A DNA stretch of 20,467 bases from Conidiobolus incongruus B7586 (lineage: Eukaryota; Entomophthoromycota; Entomophthoromycetes; Entomophthorales; Conidiobolaceae): NCBI GenBank assembly GCA_000697335.1, contig JNEM01012110.1:1-20467 (forward strand), read 5' to 3'. Both the position numbers and the translations under genes were made by a program. How positions within the stretch are numbered: position 1 is the stretch's first letter; each line of letters begins with the position of its first letter. Positions 1 through 9,662 of this stretch are shown piece by piece. Under the pieces are notes generated by a model that saw only the letters and a list, made by a program, of their open reading frames with translations, made no database searches and was not told the origin of the DNA.

Positions 1-480
1 ATAAAACTCATAATATATAAAATATTTTTCAATTATAATAGTAATTAAAAACTAAATTTAAATATAAACTTAAGTTTTAAATACTTTGAAAATATATATC
101 AATATATTTATTTTATTATATCTATTTTATATACTAAGTAATTATCAAAAAAATATTTTTTTTCTAAATAAAATAACTAATATTTAAATTTAGATATTAT
201 CAAAAATAATATATTTAAAAATATATAATTTTATTTCTAATTATTTTTAAATAAAAATGAATTTAATAAATTTTATTAAATATAATTAATAATAAATTAT
301 ATACTATAAATCTAAAATATTTTATAATGATATAATATATTTATATTAAATTTTTAGCAAATAATTATTAAATTAAAATTTTATTTTTCAAGAGTCTTAG
401 CAATTATTATTAACCAGGAATTATAATATTATATTAAAAAAAAATTTAAAAAATTTTATTTCCTTATTTTTTTTCAATTT
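1..480. other. AT-only intergenic desert
   Basis: This stretch is almost purely A and T, with homopolymer runs and stop codons in all frames. I see no gene, RNA motif or repeat unit that I can support. Weak resemblance to the 1.25 kb repeats elsewhere in the window is no more than the composition would give. Confidence 0.6.
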
Positions 481-1250
481 TTCTTATAAAAAAAGAATTT
501 TTCAGTTTATGACTGGTTAGGATTAAATATCACTTTAATTAAAGTTATATTGAATTTTATCATAATTTAAGTAATATTATTTGAAATATGAGCTACAAGT
601 TATTTCAGCGAAGTATATATCAAATTTATGTAGTTTAGGTCATAAGAGAGAAAAGATAGATGAATTTACTATAAACAACTAACAATAATCTGTCAAAATC
701 AAATAGGTATCAATTCAATCCAACTGGTGCAACTTGAATTATCAATAGAAGCTTTAATTAAACTGATGAATTCACTAATAAATTAGTTGCAGAATTTAGA
801 TTGAGGGGTATGGAGAGTGGATACTAAACACCCAATTGACCCTTCCAAACCAGTCATAAAGCTATCCATTATGAGTTTTTAGGAATGTTGTATGACTGGA
901 GGTACAAGAGTTGGATGATTAGCTTACTCATGCCTCTCTAATGTAATGGATCTTTGTAACAATTCTTAAAATTAGATTAATTTATTTTATAGTTACACTT
1001 TATTAATTTTACAATGCACTTGGCATATCAACGCATATATGATGATAATATAAATATTGCCACCTATCGCTTAAACATCCATCCAATTAATTAAAGATGC
1101 CAATTTCCAAAATGTTTAAAAATCCGAAAATTACAAGATGATTATATTAGTAATTTAGTCTTTTCAATTTTCCTTCCCAGTGGCCAATGTTGTGCTAAGA
1201 TTTTTAAATTATCTTGCAATCTTTAAGGATTCCACATGTGTTAAAGTATA
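481..1250 (-). other. Island of ordinary base composition with an interrupted coding-like frame
   Basis: Base composition rises sharply here compared with the flanking desert, especially at about 780-960. On the minus strand the frame from an ATG at 869 down to 699 spans 57 codons, begins MDSFMTGLEGS and has one internal stop. Further upstream, near 1230-1140, another minus-strand frame contains a short protein-like run including LAQHWPLGRK, also interrupted. Nothing matches a family I recognise. It may be the remains of a gene or of a mobile element, a non-coding transcript, or chance. No intact gene can be called. Confidence 0.3.
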
Positions 1251-2560
1251 TAATTATCAATTCATCTTATCAATTTTAAATAAATTGACTTAAACTAACT
1301 ATATTTCAATTAATTTATTATCTTTTAAATTCTTTTATTACTCCATATTTCTAATTTTCGCTAATATATTAATTTAATATTAAATCAAAAAAAATTTTTT
1401 TTAAAAAAATATTATATTTCAATCTTAAATTAATCAAATTCTATAATTATTAATTTTCCATAGAAAAAAAATTTATTTTGACTTAAATTAATATAGATTA
1501 CTTAATTTGGTAATTAACACTTTTTCAGAAAAAATAATTTCTTTTGTTTTTGGATTTGGATAATTATTTAAACCGAAAATATTAGTTAAATATAAACAAA
1601 AAGTTAGATAAGAATAATACTTAATTTTGGATTAATTGATAAATATATTACCCTATTTGAAACAATAAATTCAATAAATTGATATATTTTAAATTAAAAA
1701 TTTATAATAAAACCATTAAAATTTAATGCTGTAAATCTTGGGCCGATTATAAATTTTAATTGCAAGGATTACCCTAATTGTTTAAATTCTTTTAAAATGA
1801 ACAAAAAACAACTTTAAAAAATACAAGTATTTCATATCATAGGAATAATACCCAATTTAAAATTATTGAAATTTATTACCGCGAGTAATTTCCTTATTTA
1901 GTTGTGTTATTGTTTATTTTGAATATGGTAATTAATCCTTTTTACAGTGTTCAAGTAATTGAAATCAATTTACTACGTAAATTACAATTTTGAAAAGTAT
2001 CATTGTTTTACAGCTGATTGTAAATGAGATAAATAAGATAAATATTGTTAATTAAAATAATAATGAGTATAAAGTTAAATTAAGGTATAAATCAATTAAA
2101 ATATAAGTATTTTTATGTAAAACAAAAATTAATATTGTTTTAATTATTGTTTTAAAATAAAAAATTGATTCACTGCGCAAACAAAAACAATGAGAAAATT
2201 GATATTAATAAGAATAAATTGTATTATAAATTAAAATAATAATAATTTTTAATAATAAATAATATACTATAACTACAATATTAATCAATTCTTAAAAATG
2301 AGGTAAAAAATAGCTACAATAAAAGCCTTCCTTACTATTAATAATTTGATACTTGAAAATAATTAAAAATCCGGTTATTAACGAAACTTAATAAAAATTG
2401 AGGTATTTCATATTATATGATTACAAATAATTATTAATTTTATAAAAAAAATAAAATTGAAAAATTATTATGGATGAATAAATAAATAATTTTTATTTTG
2501 ATATAATATTTTTAATTGATGTATGAAAATGAAAATAATTTTTTTCAAATCTGAACACTG
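1251..2560. other. AT-rich intergenic region, nothing recognised
   Basis: A very AT-rich stretch without an open frame of useful length, tRNA-like box or clear repeat. Slightly less biased patches occur around 1730-1780 and 1870-2040, but they give no coherent reading on either strand. Confidence 0.55.
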
Positions 2561-2901
2561 TCAGAATTATGGAGTTTTTGATTTAATAATAAACACCTCT
2601 TTTTAAGTATAAAGGATGATGGCCTTAATGGAATTAAGATCCATTATTAAAAATAACAAAAGGTAGATGAACCAATTGATTCCAAGTATGCCAGTATAAA
2701 TATAGTTAAGGGAATTGCCAAGCCTTATAGATGTTTCCATAGATCCGAAATTGGTGGGAATTCCCCTCGCTCAGTTGTCGCACTTGCCCCTCATTTGTTT
2801 GACTACGGAGTTATGTGCTTAAATCGATTTGTTAATGTCCTAATCAATAAGTGACATTTGTACTAGTACTCATCTAACTAATCGGCTAATCAGATTTTCA
2901 A
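2561..2901 (+). other. GC-raised 3' flank with a 65-codon open frame lacking a start
   Basis: The part from about 2741 to 2810 is close to half G+C, the richest non-genic patch in the window. On the plus strand a frame is open from 2657 to 2851 and ends at TGA 2852-2854. Its only ATG is near the end. It reads in part KPYRCFHRSEIGGNSPRSVV, which I do not recognise. It could be the last exon of a gene whose earlier exons were not seen, a decayed gene, the 3' untranslated region of the minus-strand gene next to it, or chance. There is a 10-bp palindrome GGGAATTCCC at 2756-2765. Confidence 0.3.
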
Positions 2902-3339
2902 TTAGTCATCCCAAGTTTCCGAGTCAACATAGTATTCAGTACAAACGTAGTAAGCTTCTTGGCCCAATTCCAAATAACCCAAGTTAGCGATGATGTGATG
3001 GAAGTTACTGTCGTTCATTGATGAGATCCATTGTTCGTCATCGTGGTTGGTCATCCAGTTGAGGATACCACAAAGACAGTCGGGATAAGGGGGTTTGATT
3101 GTGATAGTAAGATGATGATTATCTGGAATACTCTTGTAGGGGAGAAGAAGTTTGTTTATGAGATCACTTTGAGAGCTCATATCCAAGCGATTGCAGACAT
3201 ATTTAGCAGTGAGATCACCAGTTTGAGGATCAACAACTTGAATGGTCAAGTTAGCAGAATGAGTGCTAGAAGGTGATGATGCTGGAGAAGAGAGCTGTTG
3301 AATACTAGGAACGCCAGTGGGAGAAGCAATGTTCAACAT
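2902..3339 (-). CDS. Uncharacterised 145-residue protein, possibly BTB/Skp1-like
   Basis: I do not recognise the family. The ATG at 3339 is preferred because it has A at -3. The frame also stays open for 8 further codons to a TTG at 3363, but those codons are the AT repeat of the leader and are unlikely to be translated. Residues 1-30 are rich in Ser, Pro and Thr and probably disordered. Residues 31-137 look like one small folded domain: a strand and turn (LTIQVVDPQTGDL), a helix (SQSDLINKLLLP), a strand (HHLTITIKPP), then helices with GILNWM, NFHHIIANLGYLEL and AYYVCTEYY. This order and the hydrophobic spacing recall a BTB/POZ or Skp1-like fold, as used in ubiquitin-ligase adaptors and other protein-binding scaffolds. 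That is inference from pattern only. The tail DSETWDD is acidic. There is no signal peptide, membrane segment or intron. The composition is clearly genic compared with the flanks. Confidence 0.75.
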   Translation of the reverse strand: MLNIASPTGVPSIQQLSSPASSPSSTHSANLTIQVVDPQTGDLTAKYVCNRLDMSSQSDLINKLLLPYKSIPDNHHLTITIKPPYPDCLCGILNWMTNHDDEQWISSMNDSNFHHIIANLGYLELGQEAYYVCTEYYVDSETWDD

Positions 3340-3427
3340 AATGAAAAATATATATATATACAAAAAGCCACACCCAAAAATAAACTAAAAAATAGTTAAA
3401 TATCAGTTAAAGGATGATATCGAGGTG

Positions 3428-3435
3428 TATTTATA
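3428..3435 (-). promoter_or_regulatory. TATA box candidate for the 145-residue protein gene
   Basis: On the minus strand this reads TATAAATA, about 90 bases before the preferred ATG at 3339. A start site some 30 bases downstream would give a leader of roughly 60 bases. The element sits inside GTGTATAAATACAC, whose 6-base arms are self-complementary. Position and sequence fit a TATA box, but such strings are common in AT-rich DNA. Confidence 0.4.
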
Positions 3436-3439
3436 CACT

Positions 3440-3980
3440 TTTCAACATTTTAATAATATCCCAAATTAGTAACTGAGACTGTACCACTCCAAATTAGGAA
3501 ATCCAATTGGATTTCCTCTTTCCAGTGTTTCTTGTCAAATTAATTCTATTTCCCAAAAGAGGCAATTTTCTAACTAAATTAATGTATTTATTTGAGTTTG
3601 AATTTGAAATTCAATATAAAATAGTTGGATAAATTAAAAGATACCAAGATTTTAGATCCGGTTGATTTGAAATCAAAAAAATTCCAATAGAATAATTATC
3701 ACACAGGTTTCCAACTGTTGAATAATAATTGGACCAAATACTCATTCCAGTTGAAAAATAGATTACCCTTTTTATTCTTTCTAAAAGAAAGTCCATATAT
3801 CAATTCATCAACACATTCTAGTGGATTTAAACTAATCAAAGTCGTTCTCATTCTTCCGTTTACTTCCTCTAGAGGGTTCGGCGCTACTTTTCAACCACCA
3901 AATCTTGGTAAAATTTTTATCACGTTCACTAAAAGAGTTAATCAATTCGGGATTAAGAGGCATTTTTTGGCAAATTAATA
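3440..3980 (-). other. Coding-like island with two overlapping short frames
   Basis: The stretch is less AT-biased than its right flank. On the minus strand an ATG at 3963 opens a 43-codon frame ending at TAG 3832-3834; it begins MPLNPELINSFSERDKNFTK. A second minus-strand frame in another phase is open from 3890 to 3699 (63 codons, internal ATG at 3851) and includes MRTTLISLNPLECVDELIYG. The two overlap around an A-run at 3888-3891. The residue mix is diverse, unlike the Lys/Asn/Ile-rich noise of the desert. No family is recognised. It may be a decayed host gene, a gene with an undetected splice or an assembly indel, or two chance frames. A plus-strand frame over 3718-3978 has no ATG and looks like the antisense shadow. 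Confidence 0.35.
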
Positions 3981-6459
3981 TGAATTTTACCCAATTCACT
4001 CCTTATCTCAAAATGCAACAATATTTAAATTAATCTCAACCCTATTATTTCTAATTATAAATTTTAATTGTAAACAATCCTAAAATTTATTAATTTAATT
4101 TTTAATTACGGAATCGGCTCTTCAGATATTATTTTTAAAAATAAGGTAAATAGTTAAAATGAATTAAAAATTTTACTAGAAAATTCTTTAAAAATTTTTT
4201 TAATAAATTTTTAACTATTATAGATAAACAGTTTTTTAACTCAACAATTGATAAATTTTTATATTAACTATTCTCATTCTTTAAGCTGTTTTGAGTATGA
4301 TAAATATGAATAAGAAACTAATTTGTTGAAATTACTATATTAAGATATATACATATAATATCAACTAAATTAGTTTATTTTTCTCTATTTTGACCAATCA
4401 ATATATCAATATTAAAAATAGTATTAATATTTAAATATTAATAATAATGTTTGATTTCTAATAAACTTAAATCAATTATCATATCAATTGATACATTTGA
4501 TTAAACTATTAGGTGATAACAACTTGATTACTAATGTTTTATTGATTCCTTGCATTTGACTAAATTTAGTAATTTAAAAATTTTATCAAAACAAGAAATT
4601 TTTTTTAATAGATTAAAAATGTAAGATCTTACATATTATCGGGATAAATTATTTTAATATTGTAATTTTTGAAATGATTTTTAACCAATAATAATACAAT
4701 ATTTTTACCCTTAAATATATATTAAATAAATTTTGTGAAGATTAAAATAAAAATGCTGTTACATTTTTTTAATTTAATTATCATTTGATTTTTAATTATC
4801 GGGGTTTAATTTTTTTTCTGTTGGCAAATTTTACAGTTTTTTTAAATTAATTTGAAACATTTTGATATATTAATCATTATGAATATATATTTTTCATCAT
4901 ATTTACGTTCATTTATTTCCACGTATTGTAATGTATTTGCATTATTTATTATATTCAAACCTAATATATTAATAACAAAGGAATATTCATTATTAAAACT
5001 TGATACACGTATAATAAAGAATTATTAGTTTAGAAATATAATATGAATAAATAATTACTTAATAATATATTTTTAATTCTCATTTACACTTGATAATCCA
5101 TCTTTTCAACTCGTATTATTTCGTTAATATTTCAAATTTGTAATTACAGCTTAATATATTTGAATTTCAATATTTTAAATTAAGCTCTAATATTCATATT
5201 ACTTTAATTAAAATGGACTATTCAACGTAATATTTTATAATCAATAATATTATTTAATCAAGTAGTTCAATATTATAATTGATTGATCAATATAATTAGG
5301 GAATATATATTTACTAAATTCTTATATGCATCTAATCCGTGTAATATATATTTTATAAATTCAATTTTTTTTCAATAAATCCAATTAATTTAATAATTTG
5401 TTTAATTTTCAAAAATATTAATTTTTTAATAGTATTGTAATTTATCAATTAACTAAAATTTTACTTGCTAAACTTTTTCCAAGTTTTTGCATATTATAAA
5501 TGATTAATTTAAATAGTTTGAATAGTATACATAATATAATATAATTAATTTTGTCATATTTGTTCATTACATGAATTATTTTTAACTTACATTTAAATTT
5601 TAACAAATATCTAATATTGCTTCAATTTTTATTAGTTATTATAATAATTAGGCAAATAGTCTAATATGGTTATATTTATATAAGTTATATATAATCCATT
5701 TATCCTTGCATGTAATATTAATGTAACAATTTATTATTAATCCATATTTAGTGCTTATTACAAAATAATATCAAAATTCTATCATTTAGTCTTAGATTAT
5801 TGTTAAAATTTCAATACAAATTAATATAAATAATAAATTGTCTATTCACTAAAATATAGATAATACAAATAATAATTCAATTATTTGATAGTCAAATTTT
5901 ATCATTATGAATTAAATTTTTGAATCTTATATACTATATATTATATATTATAAATCATAATATTCCACCCTTTCTAATTTTAAATAATACTAGTATTAAT
6001 TAAAATATTATAAAAATTATATTCATATTATATTTTTATAATATTCATTTAATACAATAGTATTATATACAAATTATTAGTATTTCTAAATATTTTTAAA
6101 TTTAAGAATATATAAATTTTTTCTTTATTTTTACTTTCAAATGTTATATATGATTTTATGCTCTTTATAATGGTTATAATTTTTATTTATCCAAATTTTA
6201 ATTATTATGGATTTTATCTTATTACAAATAGACTATATAACTAGAAATTATTCGTCATTTTTACAGTCTTTATAGTATACTAATATAATTTCTAGATCAA
6301 GCAATAATAAATAATTAAGTTAATCATATTATATAATAAAATAATTTTTAAATTCAATTAATCTACTCAAACAAAATCTTTGCTAATTTTTCCAATATAT
6401 ATATATATGAGGACAAGAACATTTTTAAAAAGAATTTATTTAATCTTTTTATATTTTGG
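3981..6459. other. Long AT-rich desert
   Basis: About 2.5 kb with frequent stops in all frames and no coherent coding signal on either strand. There is a 16-bp perfect palindrome at 4619-4634 (ATGTAAGA and its complement), and a CCAATCA string at 4393-4399 with no nearby gene. I see no terminal repeats or RNA genes. Confidence 0.55.
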
Positions 6460-6620
6460 TAGGTTAAAATTCAGCATCATCACTTCAGGGTAATAGGCAC
6501 TTTGACCATTTGTGCTCTGGTTTCAGTCACTGTTCGAATGGATTATATTGGTTCAATTGTCTCATAGAAGGAATAATCAAAGAGTTCATCGGCTCTACTA
6601 AAATCTTCAACCATATTATT
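6460..6620 (-). other. Small island with an interrupted coding-like frame
   Basis: A 160-base patch of ordinary composition inside the desert. On the minus strand the frame from an ATG at 6614 to TGA 6480-6482 begins MVEDFSRADELFDYSFYE, has one internal TAA, and continues with SIRTVTETRAQMVKVPITLK. The residue mix is protein-like, but the plus strand is also open over part of the patch, so coding is uncertain. No family is recognised. A gene fragment, a missed exon or chance are all possible. The GTTCGAAT near 6531 is not flanked by tRNA-like stems. Confidence 0.25.
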
Positions 6621-8165
6621 ATGCTTTGAAACTAGAAAATATACTTAAAATATAATATCCCAAGATACTTTATCAAATCATTGTTCAATTATCTCTTTTT
6701 TTCACTTGAAATTCTTTAATATGATTTTCCAATATATAAAACTATGAATAACTAAAATAAAGTATTAATCTTTAACCAAATGAAACTCAAAAGTACTAAT
6801 ATCTTGACCATAAGAAGTATGAATTTTTCTCTTTTATATTTTTTAAAGTATATATCAAATTGACAATTTTAAAAATAAAAAAATATTAAACTTAGAAAAA
6901 ACCAATATAAGATATAATAATTTATATTAATGTCCAAATGATTAAAAAATTTTTTATTTCATTTCATCAAAATTAACCGTACAGATAAAATAATTGGACA
7001 TTAAATTATAGCTGAGTATTATTAATGCAATTCTGAAACCTAAATAATAGATAGTAAGCCAGATATTTAATTGTATTTTTGATAGTTTCAATATAGCCAC
7101 TTTTTGAGCCTTGAAAGCAATCATTTTTATTTTTTGATACAATAATGAAATTATCATTTAGGTTTTTCATAATTATATAGTTTTGAGTAAAACACACGTT
7201 TAATCAAGTAAAAAAATTATGGTATAGTTTGAATATATATATATATATTCAAATCATTAATTATTGATATGTATAAACCTTATTAAAATGAATTTATCAT
7301 ATATCAATGATGTAATATATAAAATGAGTTCTATTAAAATTTTATATTTAGCTGATTTATCTTAACTATTTTAAATATAATTTAATAAAATAAATATAAT
7401 ATAATTTTTTTAATTGTTTTATTAATGAATTAATTTATTAAATTAAAATATAAAATTTATTTATTATTTTAAAATTAATTTTAATAATATTAATATCTTA
7501 TTTTCAATATCTTTATATTCATTTTTTTATTTTAAAAATATTTAATATTATTCCAATAATATATTAAACCAAAGAGAGAGAAAATATTATATATTATATT
7601 TTATATAAAGGTATATTTTGTTATTATTAATTGAAATTCTTATATGATATTTAAACATTAGTCAAAAATATAAATACTAGTTATAAATTTTAAGTAAAAA
7701 ATATTTCATTTAACTAAAGTACTTATTATTTAATAAAAAAGTTATTAGAATTTTTCAAATAAAGTATTAGTAATGTTAATATTTAATTATTATATTAATA
7801 AATATATAAATGACTAAAAGTAACATTGATTCAAGATTTTATCACTGTATTATTAAATAATTTTATTATTTTATTTAATAGTTTTATGAAAGATAAAAAT
7901 ATTTTAATATTCAAAAACAATTATAAATAAAAATTAATCTTTATATTTGATATTCCATTAAATATTAAATGATTTTATTTGATACATATATAATTATAAA
8001 GTAATTGATATTTTTTTCATCATTTTTACTATTTATTTTAAATAAATATTTTAAAATATATTAAATTTAATAAAATATTTAGCTATTAATATAATTTAAT
8101 ATATTATAAAAACAAACATATATAAGTATAATAAAATTTAACCTAAATATATTATTATTTTAAAT
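6621..8165. other. AT-rich desert with a long AT palindrome
   Basis: No gene is supported here. A 67-codon frame on the minus strand (6954-7157) has an ATG but reads as Ile/Leu/Lys/Asn-rich, as expected from random AT-rich DNA. A perfect 26-bp palindrome lies at 7228-7253. Confidence 0.5.
7228..7253. repeat. Perfect 26-bp palindrome with (AT)n core
   Basis: The arms TTTGA and TCAAA enclose an alternating AT tract, so the whole stretch equals its own reverse complement. It could extrude as a cruciform or simply be microsatellite growth between two short arms. No gene end is near enough to suggest a terminator. Confidence 0.7.
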
Positions 8166-8169
8166 TTAA

Positions 8170-9406
8170 AATAATGGGAAATTTTTTAATTTCTGATTTT
8201 TCAAATATATTATTAGTTTGAGATAAATAAATATATATAATATTAATAAGAAATTATATATTTTTAATATATATATATATAATAATTTTTTTAATTAAAA
8301 AATTAACTTTTTAAAATTAGTTGTTTAATTTAATTATAATTAAACTAAATAATAATCATTAAAAGATTTCTATTTTAATATTAGTAAAACTTAACTATAA
8401 ACCTTTTAAAGTTATTTAAAATTTACAAGTAACTTTTAATAATAAAATTTTATTAAAATTAATAATCTATCATTAACTAAATTATTTTCAAGTTAAAAGA
8501 AAAATTATTTAAAACTTATTAAAATTTAAAAAACTAACTTTAACTATTACTCTTTTAATTATTAATAAAGTTAAAAAATATATTAAAAAGTATTTTTTTA
8601 TTTTAGTTAAAAAATTATCTAAGTATTTTAATATTAGTTTTATAAGTTTTTATATAAATTAAATTTAAACTCAATTTAATAAATAAAAATATAAAATAAA
8701 TACCTTATAATTTAACTAAAGCTTAAAAAAATTACAGTAATTATTATTAAATAAAATTTATTAAAATATTATTAAAAGCTTAAACTTTTATAGTGAATAA
8801 TTATAATTGATGAATTTTAAATCTTTATATATAATTTTTTACTAAAACATAAATTAAAATGTTAAATTAAGTTAAATTAACTTTTTTATAAATTCCATTA
8901 AAAAATATTTTATTAATAAGTGAATATTAATTATTATAATAGATTATAATAGTATATGCTATTTTTATTTAGTTTTTAAAAGAAAATTAATTATTAATAA
9001 ACTTTACATTATTTTTTTAAATAAAAGTATTTTTAATTAGTGTTTTTAATATAATTTAAAAAAACTTATTATTTTATATAATAATTATAAAATATATAAA
9101 TTTAAAGCTGTAAAAAACTTTCTAATTAAAAATAACTAGAAAAAACTACCACATTTAGTATATTCTTTAGATTATAACTTAAGTGATTATAATTGCTTTA
9201 AGTAATTTAAAAACTAGCTTACAAGAAAAAAAATTCCTATAGGAAAATTTAATTGGTTTATAAAATATTAACTTTTAGTCTTTAATAAAAAAACTATTTT
9301 TTAAGTGTTAAAAGTTTGTTAAAAGTATAACAAAAAGTTATTAATAATAAAAAAACTATTAAATTTATATTATATATTTATTTTTAATCACAAAAAATTC
9401 CCATTA
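8170..9406 (+). mobile_element. Non-autonomous DNA transposon-like repeat, copy A
   Basis: About 1.24 kb, collinear with copy B (12985-14267) and, inverted, with copy C (from 19385). Shared landmarks with B include AAAACTTAACTATAAACC (8386 and 13214), ATAAGTGAATATTAATT (8916 and 13744), GTGATTATAATTG (9183 and 14009) and ACAAGAAAAAAAATTCCT (9221 and 14047), at nearly equal offsets. The left end reads AATAATGGGAAATTTTTT. The right end, read inwards, is TAATGGGAATTTTTT, so the ends are inverted repeats. TTAA flanks both sides (8166-8169 and 9407-9410), as expected of a piggyBac-like target duplication. No transposase frame is present, so it would depend on an enzyme encoded elsewhere. By eye the copies are roughly 70% alike, which suggests an old insertion. 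The TTAA reading is tentative because TTAA is frequent in such DNA. Confidence 0.7.
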
Positions 9407-9587
9407 TTAAAAATATAAAGTAATAATTTATATTAAATTGATCTAAGAATTTTCAATTGTTAAATTGATTTAAAAGGTATTTTGATTAAAAACTAAAATT
9501 AAGATAATTTAATATTTTAATTATATATTTTATTAAATTTATAAAATTAAATAGTATATATATGAATTAATTTTAATATTTAGTGAA

Positions 9588-9593
9588 TTTATT
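9588..9593 (-). terminator. Possible polyadenylation signal of AFG3
   Basis: The minus strand reads AATAAA about 70 bases after the stop codon at 9663-9665, within ATAAATAAATTC. The distance fits a fungal or animal-type cleavage signal. The hexamer is common in AT-rich sequence, so this is only a candidate. Confidence 0.3.
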
Positions 9594-9662
9594 TATGAGA
9601 GAAAAAAACTATGAAATAATCGAATGTTACGGAATATACTATTTCAAATGACAAAAAATAAT

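Noticed and set aside
1-480. A fourth copy of the 1.25 kb repeat at the left edge
   Set aside because: Only short AT-rich matches are visible. The ordered landmarks and the AATGGSA end were not found.
506-860. 13-base inverted repeat TTTATGACTGGTT as terminal repeats of a small element
   Set aside because: Inverted 13-mers are expected by chance in 20 kb, no target duplication is visible, and a similar string also lies outside the pair at 891.
481-1250. Left-end island as a retroelement or virus-like fossil
   Set aside because: No reverse transcriptase, integrase, capsid or terminal repeat signature could be recognised, so no such family is claimed.
3337-3363. Extended N-terminus of the 145-residue protein starting at a TTG (3363)
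   Set aside because: The extra codons translate a TA microsatellite in the leader, and TTG is not a usual nuclear start. The ATG at 3339 has A at -3.
6525-6545. GTTCGAAT resembling a tRNA T-loop
   Set aside because: The flanking bases do not pair as a T-stem, and there is no D-arm, anticodon arm or acceptor stem at the right spacing.
6954-7197. Two overlapping minus-strand frames of 63-67 codons
   Set aside because: Their Ile/Leu/Asn/Lys-rich content is what random AT-rich DNA gives, one starts at GTG, and no promoter or composition change is seen.
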